Shown one piece after another: positions 42,802 to 52,045 of a stretch of 53,620 bases of DNA. The position numbers and the translations under genes are program-made. Below the pieces are notes generated by a model. That model searched no databases. It was given only the letters and a program-made list of their open reading frames with translations, and was not told where the DNA came from. The stretch lies in NCBI GenBank assembly GCA_903874975.1, contig CAIQUL010000043.1, forward strand, positions 1 through 53,620, given 5' to 3'. Every line of letters begins with the position of its first letter. The first letter of the stretch is position 1. Source of the DNA: an uncultured Chthoniobacter sp. Lineage in GTDB: Bacteria; Verrucomicrobiota; Verrucomicrobiia; Chthoniobacterales; Chthoniobacteraceae.

Positions 42802-43611
42802 TTACTTTCCAGTTCCCTGCTTCTGAATCTCAGGCCACGCCTGCAAAAACGCCTCGGCCATGATCGTGTGTCCGACTCCGTTCGGATGAATCGGGTCGCC
42901 GCCATGCGTCTCCTGGGCCCTCGCCAGCATCGGTGTGCGCAGGTCCACGACCCACAGATCCTTGCGGCCTTTGAGCGTCAGCAGCCACTTGCTGTAGCGG
43001 GCCAGCACTTCGTCGTAGTAGGCATACGGCGTCTTGTAGCCAAACTTGTTCGGGTCCTTGTCCGCCACAGCCTCAGCTTCGGCGTCTGCCTTTTTTACGA
43101 TCTCCGCTTTCGCCGCCGCGTCGGCTCCGTCGGGAAACGGACCGGTGCGGGCATAAGGCGGGGGCGTGAGCAGAATCACGCGTGCGCCGGTGGCCTGCAC
43201 CTTGGTGATGAAAGCCTCCATGCCCGACTGATACGCTGCGAACCGCTTCTCGCTGAAGGGATGATAGATGCCGTCATTGATGCCGTAGCACGCGACCACC
43301 CAATTCGGCTTGGTGTCCGCCAGTTCCTTGTCGAGCCGGGCGAGCACGCAGGGCCGGCGTCCGGGATGGTAGGCCTCGCTGAGGTCCGAGGCGGTTTCGC
43401 TATTGCGCCCGCGGTTGACGAGCTTCGGCGGGGTCGCCGGGCTTTGTTTCGTCAGTTCCGCGCCGATCTGCCGCACGTAGCCACCTGCGGCGGTGATGCT
43501 GTCGCCGAGAAAGAGGATGGTCGGCGGGGCGGGCGCGGCTTTCTGCTCGTCCGCGCGGATGGGGGTGAGCAGGCCGAGACCGAGGACCGAGGTAACGACG
43601 GCAAGTTTCAC
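42802..43611 (-). CDS. Secreted SGNH/GDSL-family hydrolase
   Basis: 269 residues with a signal peptide (1-20). SGNH blocks are visible: GDSIT (block I, catalytic Ser), Gly/Asn in NRGRNSE, GIND (block III) and DPIHPNGVGH (block V, Asp-His). Such enzymes remove acyl groups, commonly from polysaccharides. It lies before fliD on the same strand but belongs functionally to the sugar-related genes to its right. It follows the NHL gene by 33 bases. Confidence 0.9.
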   Translation of the reverse strand: MKLAVVTSVLGLGLLTPIRADEQKAAPAPPTILFLGDSITAAGGYVRQIGAELTKQSPATPPKLVNRGRNSETASDLSEAYHPGRRPCVLARLDKELADTKPNWVVACYGINDGIYHPFSEKRFAAYQSGMEAFITKVQATGARVILLTPPPYARTGPFPDGADAAAKAEIVKKADAEAEAVADKDPNKFGYKTPYAYYDEVLARYSKWLLTLKGRKDLWVVDLRTPMLARAQETHGGDPIHPNGVGHTIMAEAFLQAWPEIQKQGTGK

Positions 43612-43644
43612 GGAGTTCAGGGATGATGAGTGGAGGGATGGCCG

Positions 43645-44736
43645 TTAGCTGACCTGCCGAAGTTTCGTGATGCGTCCCGAATCCACCCACTCGGCGACGA
43701 AAATGTTTCCCGCCGCGTCGAAGCACGCGTCGTGCGGATGGAGGAACTTGCCGGCCACCCAGCCCTCGCCTTTCGCTTCGCGCCGCAACTTCATCCCGCC
43801 TTTGAGCACCGCGGCGCGCCATTCGGGATCTTCCCCGAGATGGGTGATGACCTTGTCGTCCTTGTCGAGCAGCGTAATGCGCGCGCTGAGATCCGGAACG
43901 AGCATGACATCGCCGCGGATATCGGCGTTTGCCGGCAGGATGAACCCATCGAGCGTCTTGAGGTGCTGCCCGTCGAGCGTGAACCATTGCAGCCGCTTGT
44001 TCGCCCGGTCGGTCACCACGACGGAGGGTTCGCGGCCCGGCCGGTTGTCGATCCAGAGACCGTGCGGAGTATTGAACTCACCCGCCCCCTTGCCGCGCTT
44101 TCCGAACATCGAAAGCCACTTGCCGTCTTTGTCGTAGCGATGAATGCGGAACGAGCCATAGCCGTCGGCCAGAAAGAATCCGCCATCCGGCAGGAACGCA
44201 TAGTTCGTCGGCATGAAGGCATCGGCTCCCCAGCGCTTCGCGGGCTTGGTGTCCTCGTCCGCGCGGTAAATGCCGGATTCCATCGGCGCGCGCTTCTCCC
44301 ACACCAGCTCGCCGGTCAGCGTGAGCTTGGCGAAGTTCTTCAACTGCTGGTAGCCGGTCACGTAGAGGAACTGGTCTTTCCCCTCCGTGCGTACCTCCAA
44401 TCCGTGTCCGCCGCCTTGAAACTGATTGCCAAATGCGCGCACGAACTTGCCCGCGGCATCGAAGACGAAAATGGACGGGTGATCCTTCAGATTCTCGCGC
44501 CCCTCGTGGATGACGTAGAGCAGCCCTTCGCGATCGACAGCCACATTGTGGGTCGTCTGCCATGTGTACTGGTCCGGCAGTTGCGCCCAGTTGTGCAGCA
44601 CTTCGTAGCGGTGCTCGCCTTCGCCGATGACGAGTTGGGTGTCGGACTTCTGCGCCGTCATCACCCGTGGCGCGAGCAGCGCGGCGGCGGTGGTGGCGAG
44701 GAAACGACGGCGGGTGGTGGCTGAGGGAGTTGTCAT
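43645..44736 (-). CDS. Exported NHL-repeat beta-propeller protein
   Basis: 363 residues. A Tat-type signal (TTRRRFLATTAAALLAPRV) gives the start at 44736 rather than 44769. The body is a six-bladed propeller with NHL repeats (VAVDREGLLYVIHEGREN; NTPHGLWIDNR; LHPHDACFDAAGNIFVAEW), similar in layout to peptidyl-hydroxyglycine lyase-like proteins of PVC bacteria. The true substrate is unknown. It is probably co-transcribed with the SGNH hydrolase gene. Confidence 0.8.
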   Translation of the reverse strand: MTTPSATTRRRFLATTAAALLAPRVMTAQKSDTQLVIGEGEHRYEVLHNWAQLPDQYTWQTTHNVAVDREGLLYVIHEGRENLKDHPSIFVFDAAGKFVRAFGNQFQGGGHGLEVRTEGKDQFLYVTGYQQLKNFAKLTLTGELVWEKRAPMESGIYRADEDTKPAKRWGADAFMPTNYAFLPDGGFFLADGYGSFRIHRYDKDGKWLSMFGKRGKGAGEFNTPHGLWIDNRPGREPSVVVTDRANKRLQWFTLDGQHLKTLDGFILPANADIRGDVMLVPDLSARITLLDKDDKVITHLGEDPEWRAAVLKGGMKLRREAKGEGWVAGKFLHPHDACFDAAGNIFVAEWVDSGRITKLRQVS

Positions 44737-44837
44737 GATTTGTTGGGGTTGAGTGCGGACGTTATCCACGCTGTCTCCCTCGCCAAAGGCAAGCCGGGTC
44801 TTCGCCCCCCAGCCCCGCCGCTACGCCGGCGCGGGAG

Positions 44838-46427
44838 CTATTCCCACTCGATCGTCGCCGGCGGTTTGCTGCTGATGTCGTAGCAGACGCGGTTGACGCC
44901 TTTGACTTCGTTGATGATGCGCGTGGAAATCTTCGCGAGCAGTTCGTAGGGCAGGCGCACCCAGTCGGCGGTCATGCCGTCCTGGCTCTCGACGATGCGC
45001 AGGGCAATGGTGTTTTCGTAGGTGCGTTCGTCGCCCATCACGCCCACGCTTTTCACGGGAAGCAGGACGGCGAAACTCTGCCAGACACGGTAATACCAGT
45101 CGCTGGCTTTCATCTCGGAGACGACGATGGCATCGGCTTCGCGCAGGATGCGGAGGCGCTCGGGAGTGATGGCTCCGAGGATGCGGACGGCGAGGCCGGG
45201 GCCGGGGAAGGGCTGGCGCAGGGTGACTTCTTTCGGCAGGCCGAGCTGGGCGCCGACTTCGCGGACTTCGTCTTTGAACAGCTCGCGCAGTGGCTCGACG
45301 AGCTTGAGCTTCATGTTCTTCGGCAGGCCCCCGACGTTGTGGTGGCTCTTGATCAAGGCGGCGGGGTTGCCGGCGATGGCGACGCTCTCGATCACGTCGG
45401 GATAGAGGGTGCCTTGGGCGAGAAATTTGAAGCGGGTTTTGGTTCCGGCTTTGGTCAGCGATTTCACGGCGTCGTCGAAGACGCGGACGAATTCATTGCC
45501 GATGATCTTCCGTTTCCGCTCGGGGGAAGTGACCCCTTTTAACCGGCTAAGGAAGCGGGCGGAGGCGCGGACCGTCTTGAGACGGATGTGAAAATTGTCG
45601 CCGAAAAGGCGTTGGACGGCTTCGGCTTCGTTGGCGCGGAGGAGGCCATTGTCCACGAAGACGCAGGTGAGCTGATCGCCGATGGCTTTGTGCAAAAGGG
45701 CGGCGGCGACGCTGCTGTCCACGCCGCCGCTGAGTCCGAGAAGGACGTGATCTTTGCCCACCCGCTCGCGGATCTGCGCGCAGATTTGCTCGATGAATGA
45801 ACCCATCGTCCAATCCATTTTGCAGCCGCAAATCTCGTAGAGAAAATTGGCGATGAGTTCCTTGCCGCGCGGGGTGTGGACGACTTCGGGGTGAAACTGG
45901 AGGCCGTAGAATTTCTTCTTCGGATGCTCGATGGCGGCGAAGGGGGAGTTGTCCGTGGTGGCGACGGTGCGGAAGCCGCGCGGGAGTTTGGTGAGTTTGT
46001 CCCCGTGGCTGTTCCAGATGTCGATGGCGGCGGGCAGACCGCGGAAGAGTGGGCACGCCCGCTCCTGCACCGCGAGCAGGCCGCTGCCGTACTCGCGCCG
46101 GGCGCTGTGCTCGACTTTGCCGCCGAGATGGTGGCCCATGAGTTGCATGCCGTAGCAGATGCCGAGGATCGGCAGGCCGAGATCGAAGAGGGCGGGATCA
46201 GGCTGTGGCGCGTCCTTTCCATAAACGCTGGCGGGGCCGCCGCTGAGGATGATGCCCCGCGGCTGGAGGGCGGCGATTTCTTTGGCCGGCAAATCGCAGC
46301 GCACGATCTGCGAATAGACCTGACACTCGCGCACCCGCCGCGCGATGACCTGCGTGTACTGCGAACCGAAATCGAGGATGACGATGCGCGAAACCGCACC
46401 GGGGGCCGGGGAGCTAGTTGCCGACAC
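44838..46427 (-). CDS. guaA: GMP synthase (glutamine-hydrolysing)
   Basis: 529 residues from GTG 46427. The glutamine amidotransferase domain (1-205) shows GICYGMQLM (Cys nucleophile) and LQFHPEV. The ATP pyrophosphatase domain shows [14 protein letters not shown], and the dimerisation domain ends in the family tail ATIEWE. It converts XMP to GMP. No ATG lies near; an ATG at 46556 would add 43 residues unlike the family and run through the small lipoprotein gene. The GTG gives about the usual length and overlaps that gene by 14 bases. Confidence 0.93.
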   Translation of the reverse strand: MSATSSPAPGAVSRIVILDFGSQYTQVIARRVRECQVYSQIVRCDLPAKEIAALQPRGIILSGGPASVYGKDAPQPDPALFDLGLPILGICYGMQLMGHHLGGKVEHSARREYGSGLLAVQERACPLFRGLPAAIDIWNSHGDKLTKLPRGFRTVATTDNSPFAAIEHPKKKFYGLQFHPEVVHTPRGKELIANFLYEICGCKMDWTMGSFIEQICAQIRERVGKDHVLLGLSGGVDSSVAAALLHKAIGDQLTCVFVDNGLLRANEAEAVQRLFGDNFHIRLKTVRASARFLSRLKGVTSPERKRKIIGNEFVRVFDDAVKSLTKAGTKTRFKFLAQGTLYPDVIESVAIAGNPAALIKSHHNVGGLPKNMKLKLVEPLRELFKDEVREVGAQLGLPKEVTLRQPFPGPGLAVRILGAITPERLRILREADAIVVSEMKASDWYYRVWQSFAVLLPVKSVGVMGDERTYENTIALRIVESQDGMTADWVRLPYELLAKISTRIINEVKGVNRVCYDISSKPPATIEWE

Positions 46428-46614
46428 GGGTGTTCTCGCGGATGAGGGGATCTTCGGAGCGGTCGGGCTGGGAAAGCGAACCCTGGCCGGTGACGCCACG
46501 CTGAAATTTCTCGGCGGGATTCGGCTTGGTGCGGTCGGGCGCGACATCGGTTTCACAACCGCTCAGGAGGACGCCCGCACCGGCGAGCACAAACGAGGCA
46601 AGGATGGCTTTCAT
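46414..46614 (-). CDS. Small lipoprotein, unknown
   Basis: 66 residues: a signal peptide with lipobox (VLLSGCE, Cys at about 20) and a short charged tail with [15 protein letters not shown] and [12 protein letters not shown]. No family named. Its 3' end overlaps the start of guaA in another frame, so the pair may be translated together. Confidence 0.6.
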   Translation of the reverse strand: MKAILASFVLAGAGVLLSGCETDVAPDRTKPNPAEKFQRGVTGQGSLSQPDRSEDPLIRENTRVGN

Positions 46615-46712
46615 GCGCGATATAAGTAGCGCGGCGCATTTTCATGGGAAGGTAAAAATGCCGCGCGGGGACGATTGCGCGACGTGCGCGCCTGCGGCAT
46701 AAAAATGGCCCG

Positions 46713-47300
46713 ATGATTCCCGCGGAACCGCTTCTTCACGCGTATCGCAGCGCAGTCTTTCCCATGGCCGAACCCGACGGCCAGGTCTCGTGGTATTCGC
46801 CGGACCCGCGTGCGATCATCCCGGTGGACGACGGCTTTCACTTGCCGCACGGGCTGCGCCGGGTTTTGCAAAAAGGCCGCTTCGAGATCCGGGTGAACGC
46901 GGGCTTCGAGGCCGTGATGCGCGCCTGCGCGGAACGCGACGAGACGTGGATCAATGAGGAGATCATCGCCAGCTACGTGAACCTCCACCGACTCGGCCAC
47001 GCCCACTCCGTGGAGGCGTGGCTTGACGGGCGGCTCGCCGGCGGGCTCTACGGCGTGACCCTAGGCGGCGCGTTCTTTGGCGAGTCCATGTTTCACACGG
47101 TCACGGATGCCTCAAAGGTGGCGCTGCACGCGCTGGTCATGCGGCTGCGCGCCCGTGGCTTCACGCTGCTCGACACGCAATGGATCACGCCGCACCTCGC
47201 CACTTTCGGCGCCCGCGAAATCTCCCGCCGCGAATACACCCGCCGCCTCCGCGCCTGCGTGGACGCGCCGTGTGAGTTTCTGGACGCACCGCCGGAGTGA
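46713..47300 (+). CDS. aat: Leucyl/phenylalanyl-tRNA-protein transferase
   Basis: 195 residues. Family motifs: YRSAVFPMAEPDGQVSWYSPDPRAIIP, ETWINEEIIASYVNLHRLGHAHSVEAW, GGLYGVTLGGAFFGESMFH, LLDTQWITPHLATFGA. It moves Leu or Phe from tRNA to N-terminal Lys/Arg of proteins for the N-end rule. It is slightly short, as the N-terminal variable part is reduced. It is the only plus-strand gene in the right third, divergent from the small lipoprotein gene. Confidence 0.94.
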   Translation: MIPAEPLLHAYRSAVFPMAEPDGQVSWYSPDPRAIIPVDDGFHLPHGLRRVLQKGRFEIRVNAGFEAVMRACAERDETWINEEIIASYVNLHRLGHAHSVEAWLDGRLAGGLYGVTLGGAFFGESMFHTVTDASKVALHALVMRLRARGFTLLDTQWITPHLATFGAREISRREYTRRLRACVDAPCEFLDAPPE

Positions 47301-47438
47301 CGACCACCGTCGAGCCCGCCCCGAAAATCAGCGAAATGAGTATCTGGCTCACCGCACCAGATTTCCGGGATCGCCCGCCGCTCACGCTGCCGAAGGAACC
47401 GCCGCCGACGAGAGTGCCGCCACTTCTGCCTTTGCTTT

Positions 47439-47864
47439 TCACACCCACTCCGCACCCAGCAGCTCCGCCTGCGCGTGCACCGTCTTCACGGCTTCTTCCT
47501 GCAAATCCGGCGGGTAGCCGGGTTTGTTCAGGATGCGTTTCACCATCACTTTGACCCGGGCGCGGGCGCTTGCGCGGAGGGTCCAATCGATGGTGACGCT
47601 CTGGGAAAGTTCGAATGCAGAAGTGCGAATTTCGAGCCAGAAGCCGGTTTCGTCCGCTTCCCCCTCGACGGTTCCGGGTTTCGAGATGAAGTCGGCCTTC
47701 GATTTTCCACGACACGCTGAACGGTAGTTGGCCGCGACCGAACTCGACGAGCGGATGACTTGCCCTATGGCGTGCCGTGTTTCCAAGACTTGCGGAAAAT
47801 CAGCGCACAACCCGATGCCATCGAGCGCGAATTTCTTGGTTCGTTTCTTCAGTGCTTCACTCAT
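47439..47864 (-). pseudogene. Fusion scar: four-helix-bundle (S23/IVP) gene joined to hsdR 3' end
   Basis: 141 residues made of two unrelated pieces in one frame. Residues 1 to about 79 are the N-terminal part of a four-helix-bundle/S23 protein (VIRSSSSVAANYRSACRGKSKADFI, then EADETGFWLEI). From about 90 on it is the C-terminal end of a type I restriction HsdR subunit (TIDWTLRASARARVKVMVKRIL, then GYPPDLQEEAVKTV and QAELL). The joint leaves both domains incomplete, so it is most likely a deletion remnant of a restriction-modification locus. No hsdM or hsdS lies in the window. Confidence 0.75.
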
Positions 47865-48118
47865 GGCTTTTCAATTCCACATGCGCGCTTCGGCATTCGA
47901 CATTCGGCGTTTCCGTGCGGGGCGCGGACGTGCTCTGGGCCGCTTGCCACCGGGTGGCGGAGGGTCCGCTCACGCGGGAGCGCTGCGGTCCGTGGCGCGT
48001 GGGCGTGCGGCCCCTCGCGCGGAGGGTGGATGAACGCCTCGCCGAGCCCCTCGGTGCGACGGTCCCGCGATCATGAAAAACCTTCACCGACTGTTCCGGC
48101 GGGAAAAGCGCAGGTTGC
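47865..48118. other. Intergenic stretch behind gpmI
   Basis: 254 bp between the fusion scar and gpmI. It has the motif CATTCGACATTCGGCG (47895-47910), akin to short TCGA-type repeats often seen by four-helix-bundle genes, and GC-rich low-information sequence. I see no credible gene or clear terminator. It may be further debris of the lost restriction locus. Confidence 0.4.
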
Positions 48119-49651
48119 TCAGTGCAACAGATTCCGCCCCGTCATCTCCCCCGGCTGCGCCACGCCGAGCAGCCCGAGCAAAGTCGGTGCGACATCCGCG
48201 AGGATGCCGCTCCCGATCTTCGCGCCCGGTTGCGGCGAAACGTGGAGGATCTGCACGAGATTCGTGGTGTGTGCGGTGTTCGGTGAACCGTCCGCGTTGC
48301 GCATCTGCTCGCAGTTGCCGTGGTCGGCGGTGATCAGCAGTTGCCCGCCGAGCGCGAGCGTCCGTTCCACCACCTGCCGCACGCAGTCGTCGATCGTCTC
48401 CACCGCTTTGATCCCCGCCTCGACTACGCCGGTGTGCCCGACCATGTCCGGGTTCGCGAAGTTCAAAATCACCAGGTCGTAATCCGGCAGCGCCGCCATC
48501 ACCCGCGCCGTCACCTCGGGCGCGCTCATCTCGGGTTTGTAGTCGTAAGTCGGCACGTCCTTCGGCGACGGCACGATGATGCGGTCCTCGCCCGCGAACG
48601 CCTCCTCCACCCCGCCGTTAAAAAAGAACGTCACGTGCGGATACTTCTCCGTCTCCGCGATGCGGAGCTGCCGCCGCCCTGTCGCGCTCACCACCTCGCC
48701 GAGCATGTTTTTCAGCGACTGGGGCCCGAAGACCACCGGGCACCCATAGGTCTCGTCATACTCCGTGAGCGTCACGTAATGCACCGCCGGCACCGCCTCG
48801 CGCTCGAAATCCGCGAAATCCTTTTCCAAAAACGCCCGGGAAAGCTGCCGCGCCCGGTCCGCCCGGAAATTGAACCACAGCACCACATCGCCGTCCCTCA
48901 CCCGCTGCTCATTCGCGTGGGAGAAAATGATCGGCTGGAGAAACTCATCGCCCCGCCGTTCCTGCGTGTAGGCCGCGCGCACCGCCGCACTCGGCGTTTC
49001 GTGCGAAACCGGCCCGCGCCCCAGCACGATCGCGTCCCACGCCAGCTTGTTCCGCTCCCAGCGCTGGTCGCGATCCATGGCAAAGTAGCGCCCGATGACC
49101 GTGGCGATCCGCGCCCCGCTCGGCTGCAACCCCACCTGCACCCGCGCCAGGAAATCCGCGCCACCCGTCGGCGACGTATCCCGCCCGTCGGTGATCGCAT
49201 GCACCATGATGTCTCCCACGCCCGCGCCTTTCGCCGCCGCCGCCAGCGCGATCAGATGCTCCTGATGCGCATGCACCCCGCCATCGCTCACCAGCCCCAG
49301 CAGGTGCAACCGGCTCCCCCGCGCCTGCGCAAACGCCGCCTGCAACACCGGGTTGGTCGCCAGTTCCCCGTCCACGATCGCCTTATTGATCCGCGTCAGA
49401 TCCTGATACACCACCCGCCCCGCGCCGAGATTCATGTGGCCCACCTCGGAATTCCCCATCTGCCCCTCCGGCAAGCCCACATCCATCCCGCTCGCACTCA
49501 GCGTCCCCTGCGGGTAGGTGGCGTAGAGGTGGTCGTGGAAAGGCGTGCGCGCCAGCAGCGTCGCATCGCCATTTTCCACCGCACGCGCGCGCCCGCCGGG
49601 ATTGATTCCCCAGCCATCGCGAATGATCAGCACCACAGGTTGTTTCGGCAT
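48119..49651 (-). CDS. gpmI: 2,3-bisphosphoglycerate-independent phosphoglycerate mutase
   Basis: 510 residues, normal size. Metal and catalytic motifs: IIRDGWG (D12), GNSEVGHMNLGAGRVV (S68 phospho-acceptor), ITDGRDTSP, and the late metal sites FANPDMVGHTG and LLITADHGNCE. It interconverts 3- and 2-phosphoglycerate in glycolysis. ATG 49651 is chosen; seven further in-frame residues upstream are not conserved. It stands alone. Confidence 0.95.
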   Translation of the reverse strand: MPKQPVVLIIRDGWGINPGGRARAVENGDATLLARTPFHDHLYATYPQGTLSASGMDVGLPEGQMGNSEVGHMNLGAGRVVYQDLTRINKAIVDGELATNPVLQAAFAQARGSRLHLLGLVSDGGVHAHQEHLIALAAAAKGAGVGDIMVHAITDGRDTSPTGGADFLARVQVGLQPSGARIATVIGRYFAMDRDQRWERNKLAWDAIVLGRGPVSHETPSAAVRAAYTQERRGDEFLQPIIFSHANEQRVRDGDVVLWFNFRADRARQLSRAFLEKDFADFEREAVPAVHYVTLTEYDETYGCPVVFGPQSLKNMLGEVVSATGRRQLRIAETEKYPHVTFFFNGGVEEAFAGEDRIIVPSPKDVPTYDYKPEMSAPEVTARVMAALPDYDLVILNFANPDMVGHTGVVEAGIKAVETIDDCVRQVVERTLALGGQLLITADHGNCEQMRNADGSPNTAHTTNLVQILHVSPQPGAKIGSGILADVAPTLLGLLGVAQPGEMTGRNLLH

Positions 49652-49970
49652 AAGCCGCGCGGTTTCGCACAATCCCGCCGCCGAGTCAAAACCTCACCGT
49701 CCCCGGCTCGCGCCCCTCACGCTCTGCGCCGCGCGGTCGCGGCGCGCGAACTCATTTGCCCCGCCGCACCTCCAGGCCGGCGAGGGATCCTTTCCGAAAC
49801 GCCCGATCAGCTCGCGCACGAGTTCGAGCAACGCCCGTCCGGTCCCGGCAAAAACGTCGCCGATCGCCCGCTATTGCCGCAGAATGCCGCAGGTCTGCCA
49901 GCCGTGAAGGGGCTGGAGACTATGGCTCGAATTCGTCAGCAGCAGAGAGAACCGTGGGCAATGCTCAGGT
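49652..49970. other. 319-bp gap without a recognised gene
   Basis: Between gpmI and the TIM-barrel gene. Open frames on both strands exist only because of high GC; none shows a known motif or a ribosome site. It presumably holds the gpmI promoter and the end of the TIM-barrel transcript, but no clear promoter or hairpin terminator was found. Confidence 0.4.
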
Positions 49971-50837
49971 TCATGATGGCGATTCGGGCGTTGGCGATTC
50001 GCTCAAAACGCGCTGCCAGACTTTTTCAAACTCCCGCTTTGCGACCAGACAATCCTCCCACGGTGCTGGCCACGTGCTGATGCCGTAGCCCGAAGCGACC
50101 GGGCCGAGTTCCGGCACGACCCACAGCTCATTGTGCGGGCGCGGCCCGGCGAGCCAGCAGCGGAAAAGGTCGCCGACGAAGACGAGGTTGTCCTCGAACT
50201 CGCGGGTCAGGTTTCCGCGCCCGTCCGTGACCGGCACCTGGCAGTGGTGGCCGTTGAAGGGCCGGAGATGCGTGAGGTTGCCCTTTTGCAAAAGCTCCGG
50301 TCGCGTCAGCAGACGCTGCGAAAAATCCTCGGGCCGCAGATGTTTCACGACCGCGATGTGGGAGTAGTCGAGATTCATGCGCAGCAGCTGGCCGGTGGCC
50401 GCGCGATAGCCGTCGGCGATGGCGTAGGCTTTCTCGGGCGTTTCGGTGCAAGTGTCGCGGTGGACTTCCAGATGCACGTTTGCCTGCTGCCGCTCGGCTT
50501 CCTCCATGAGCCGGATCGTGAGCTGGATCGCGTCTTCCACCGGCGTGTCGTGATCGGCAAGTTGGACGTTGATCGTTTCCGCGCCGGCCTCCAACTGCGT
50601 GCGGATCGCCAGGGCAAATTCCTCCGCGTTGCCTCCATCGAAGTGGCCCGAAAAGCGCAGGTCGTAGGTCTTCAACAATCGCGCAATCTCCGGCGAGCCG
50701 CGCCAGTTCACGCCGTCGAATCCCGCTTCCTTGATGGCTTGGAATTTTCTCTCCAGCGACCACTCCGCCTCCGCGGACGGGTGGCCGACGAGCGTCCACA
50801 GGTTCGCGATGAAAACGATCTTCGGCGTGGCAGGCAT
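49971..50837 (-). CDS. Sugar phosphate isomerase/epimerase-type TIM barrel
   Basis: 288 residues of the AP-endonuclease-2-like (xylose isomerase-like) fold: FQAIKEAGFDGVNWRG, HFDGGNAEEF, VHLEVHRDTCTETPE (metal Glu) and NLDYSHIAVV (metal Asp and His). Likely a sugar or inositol isomerase/epimerase; substrate unknown. The phytanoyl-CoA-dioxygenase-family gene starts 914 bases upstream and ends 69 bases before this start, so one transcript with it is likely. Confidence 0.8.
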   Translation of the reverse strand: MPATPKIVFIANLWTLVGHPSAEAEWSLERKFQAIKEAGFDGVNWRGSPEIARLLKTYDLRFSGHFDGGNAEEFALAIRTQLEAGAETINVQLADHDTPVEDAIQLTIRLMEEAERQQANVHLEVHRDTCTETPEKAYAIADGYRAATGQLLRMNLDYSHIAVVKHLRPEDFSQRLLTRPELLQKGNLTHLRPFNGHHCQVPVTDGRGNLTREFEDNLVFVGDLFRCWLAGPRPHNELWVVPELGPVASGYGISTWPAPWEDCLVAKREFEKVWQRVLSESPTPESPS

Positions 50838-50906
50838 GGGGAGTAGCGGAGGTAGTTTGGATCGCGCCCGGTCCCGGCCGGCAGCGCGTGAGCCAGCGGC
50901 GCTGCG

Positions 50907-51761
50907 TTAGTTGGCGGCGGCCTTCTCCTTCAGCACCCGCGCGCTCGCGTCCTTTTTTTCGTCCAGCCAGGCCACATTCGACGAGTCGTCCGCGAACCGC
51001 TTGATTCCGACCTGTTTGATCATCTCGTCCGCGACTTTCACCAGCGGCGTGTAGCGCGGATGATGCGCCTCCTTGTAGGGATCGTTCTTCTTGTAGTTGT
51101 AGCAGCAGATCATCGACCAGCGCGGGTGCTCGGAATTGTTGCGGTCCGAGGCGTGCAAAAGATTGCCATGAAAGAAAATCACGTCGCCCGGCTCCATCGT
51201 GCAGTGGACGAGTTCGAAGCGCTTCTTCGCTTCCTCGACCCTCTCCAGATTCGCCCCCGCCTGATCGCCCGTGAGCACGTGATCCACCCGGCCCAGCTGG
51301 TGCGAGCCGCGGAGCACTTGCAGGCAGCCATTTTCCAAAGTCGCGCGATCCACCGCGATGGACGCGCTGCACAAGTCCGGGAACATCACGCCGTTTTGAT
51401 ACCAGTAGCCATAATCCTGATGCCACGCCCACGCGCCGCCGACCTTGGCGTCCTTCATAATCATCTTCGAGTGGTAGTGATACGCCTCGTCCTCCAGCAA
51501 CTGCTCCACGGAATCCACCAGCTTGTGACAGCGCGCGAACATCCCGTAGATGCCATCGCCCGGATGATTCCACAGCGAGAGCCGCACCATCGCGCCCGAG
51601 CCGTCGTCCTTGCCAAAGGCGTGATCATCGAGCGCCTTGTCGGTCTTGCACGCCTCGCGCAGGAGCTTGATTTCCTCCGGGTCGAAGAGCCCTTTGACGA
51701 TGACAAAGCCATCGCGGTGGTAAGCGGCGATTTGTTCAGGGGTGAGTTTTCCGGTGTTCAT
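50907..51761 (-). CDS. Phytanoyl-CoA dioxygenase (PhyH) family protein
   Basis: 284 residues. An Fe(II)/2-oxoglutarate oxygenase with the facial triad H114-D116 (WHQDYGYW) and a downstream His (FFHGNLLHASDRN, H203 or nearby), then RWSM with the co-substrate Arg. In PVC bacteria this family often sits with sugar-catabolic genes; the substrate here is unknown. It starts at ATG 51761. Confidence 0.85.
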   Translation of the reverse strand: MNTGKLTPEQIAAYHRDGFVIVKGLFDPEEIKLLREACKTDKALDDHAFGKDDGSGAMVRLSLWNHPGDGIYGMFARCHKLVDSVEQLLEDEAYHYHSKMIMKDAKVGGAWAWHQDYGYWYQNGVMFPDLCSASIAVDRATLENGCLQVLRGSHQLGRVDHVLTGDQAGANLERVEEAKKRFELVHCTMEPGDVIFFHGNLLHASDRNNSEHPRWSMICCYNYKKNDPYKEAHHPRYTPLVKVADEMIKQVGIKRFADDSSNVAWLDEKKDASARVLKEKAAAN

Positions 51762-52045
51762 AAAGGTGGAGGATCGGGAGTGATTGGAAACGTTGTTGGC
51801 AGGCGGTTGGAATGACCGGCAGACGCGAAAATTACTGGCAGGCCGGACGGCGCGTCAATGCGCGGTTTCTGCGCGCCCGCGACGCTGCTCCTGTTGAAAA
51901 ACTACTCTCGCCCGCCGCCCTTCTTCCCCCTGCGTTTCCCACGAGGGAGAAGCAGATGCGGACTTCGAATGCGCAAGGCATTTCAGCAGCCTCCCATCCC
52001 GTGCTGCCGGCGACAATGAACCGGGTGATTGAAATGCGGTGACGC
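51762..52045. other. 284-bp gap before the PhyH-family gene
   Basis: Upstream region of the PhyH-family gene and downstream of the PVC cytochrome gene. I see no gene, no sigma-54 or sigma-28 site and no strong terminator. Confidence 0.4.

Noticed and set aside
46691-46712. CGGCATAAAAATGGC before aat, with GG-N10-GC spacing
   Set aside because: The -12 element reads TGGC and sits four bases from the ATG, unlike the six flagellar sites; likely chance.
49652-49970. Open frames in the gap behind the TIM-barrel gene on both strands
   Set aside because: No ribosome site, no known motif and composition like antisense frames in the rest of the window.
48320-50080. 586-residue plus-strand open frame
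   Set aside because: Antisense of gpmI continuing into the gap; His/Arg/Pro-rich, no motif.
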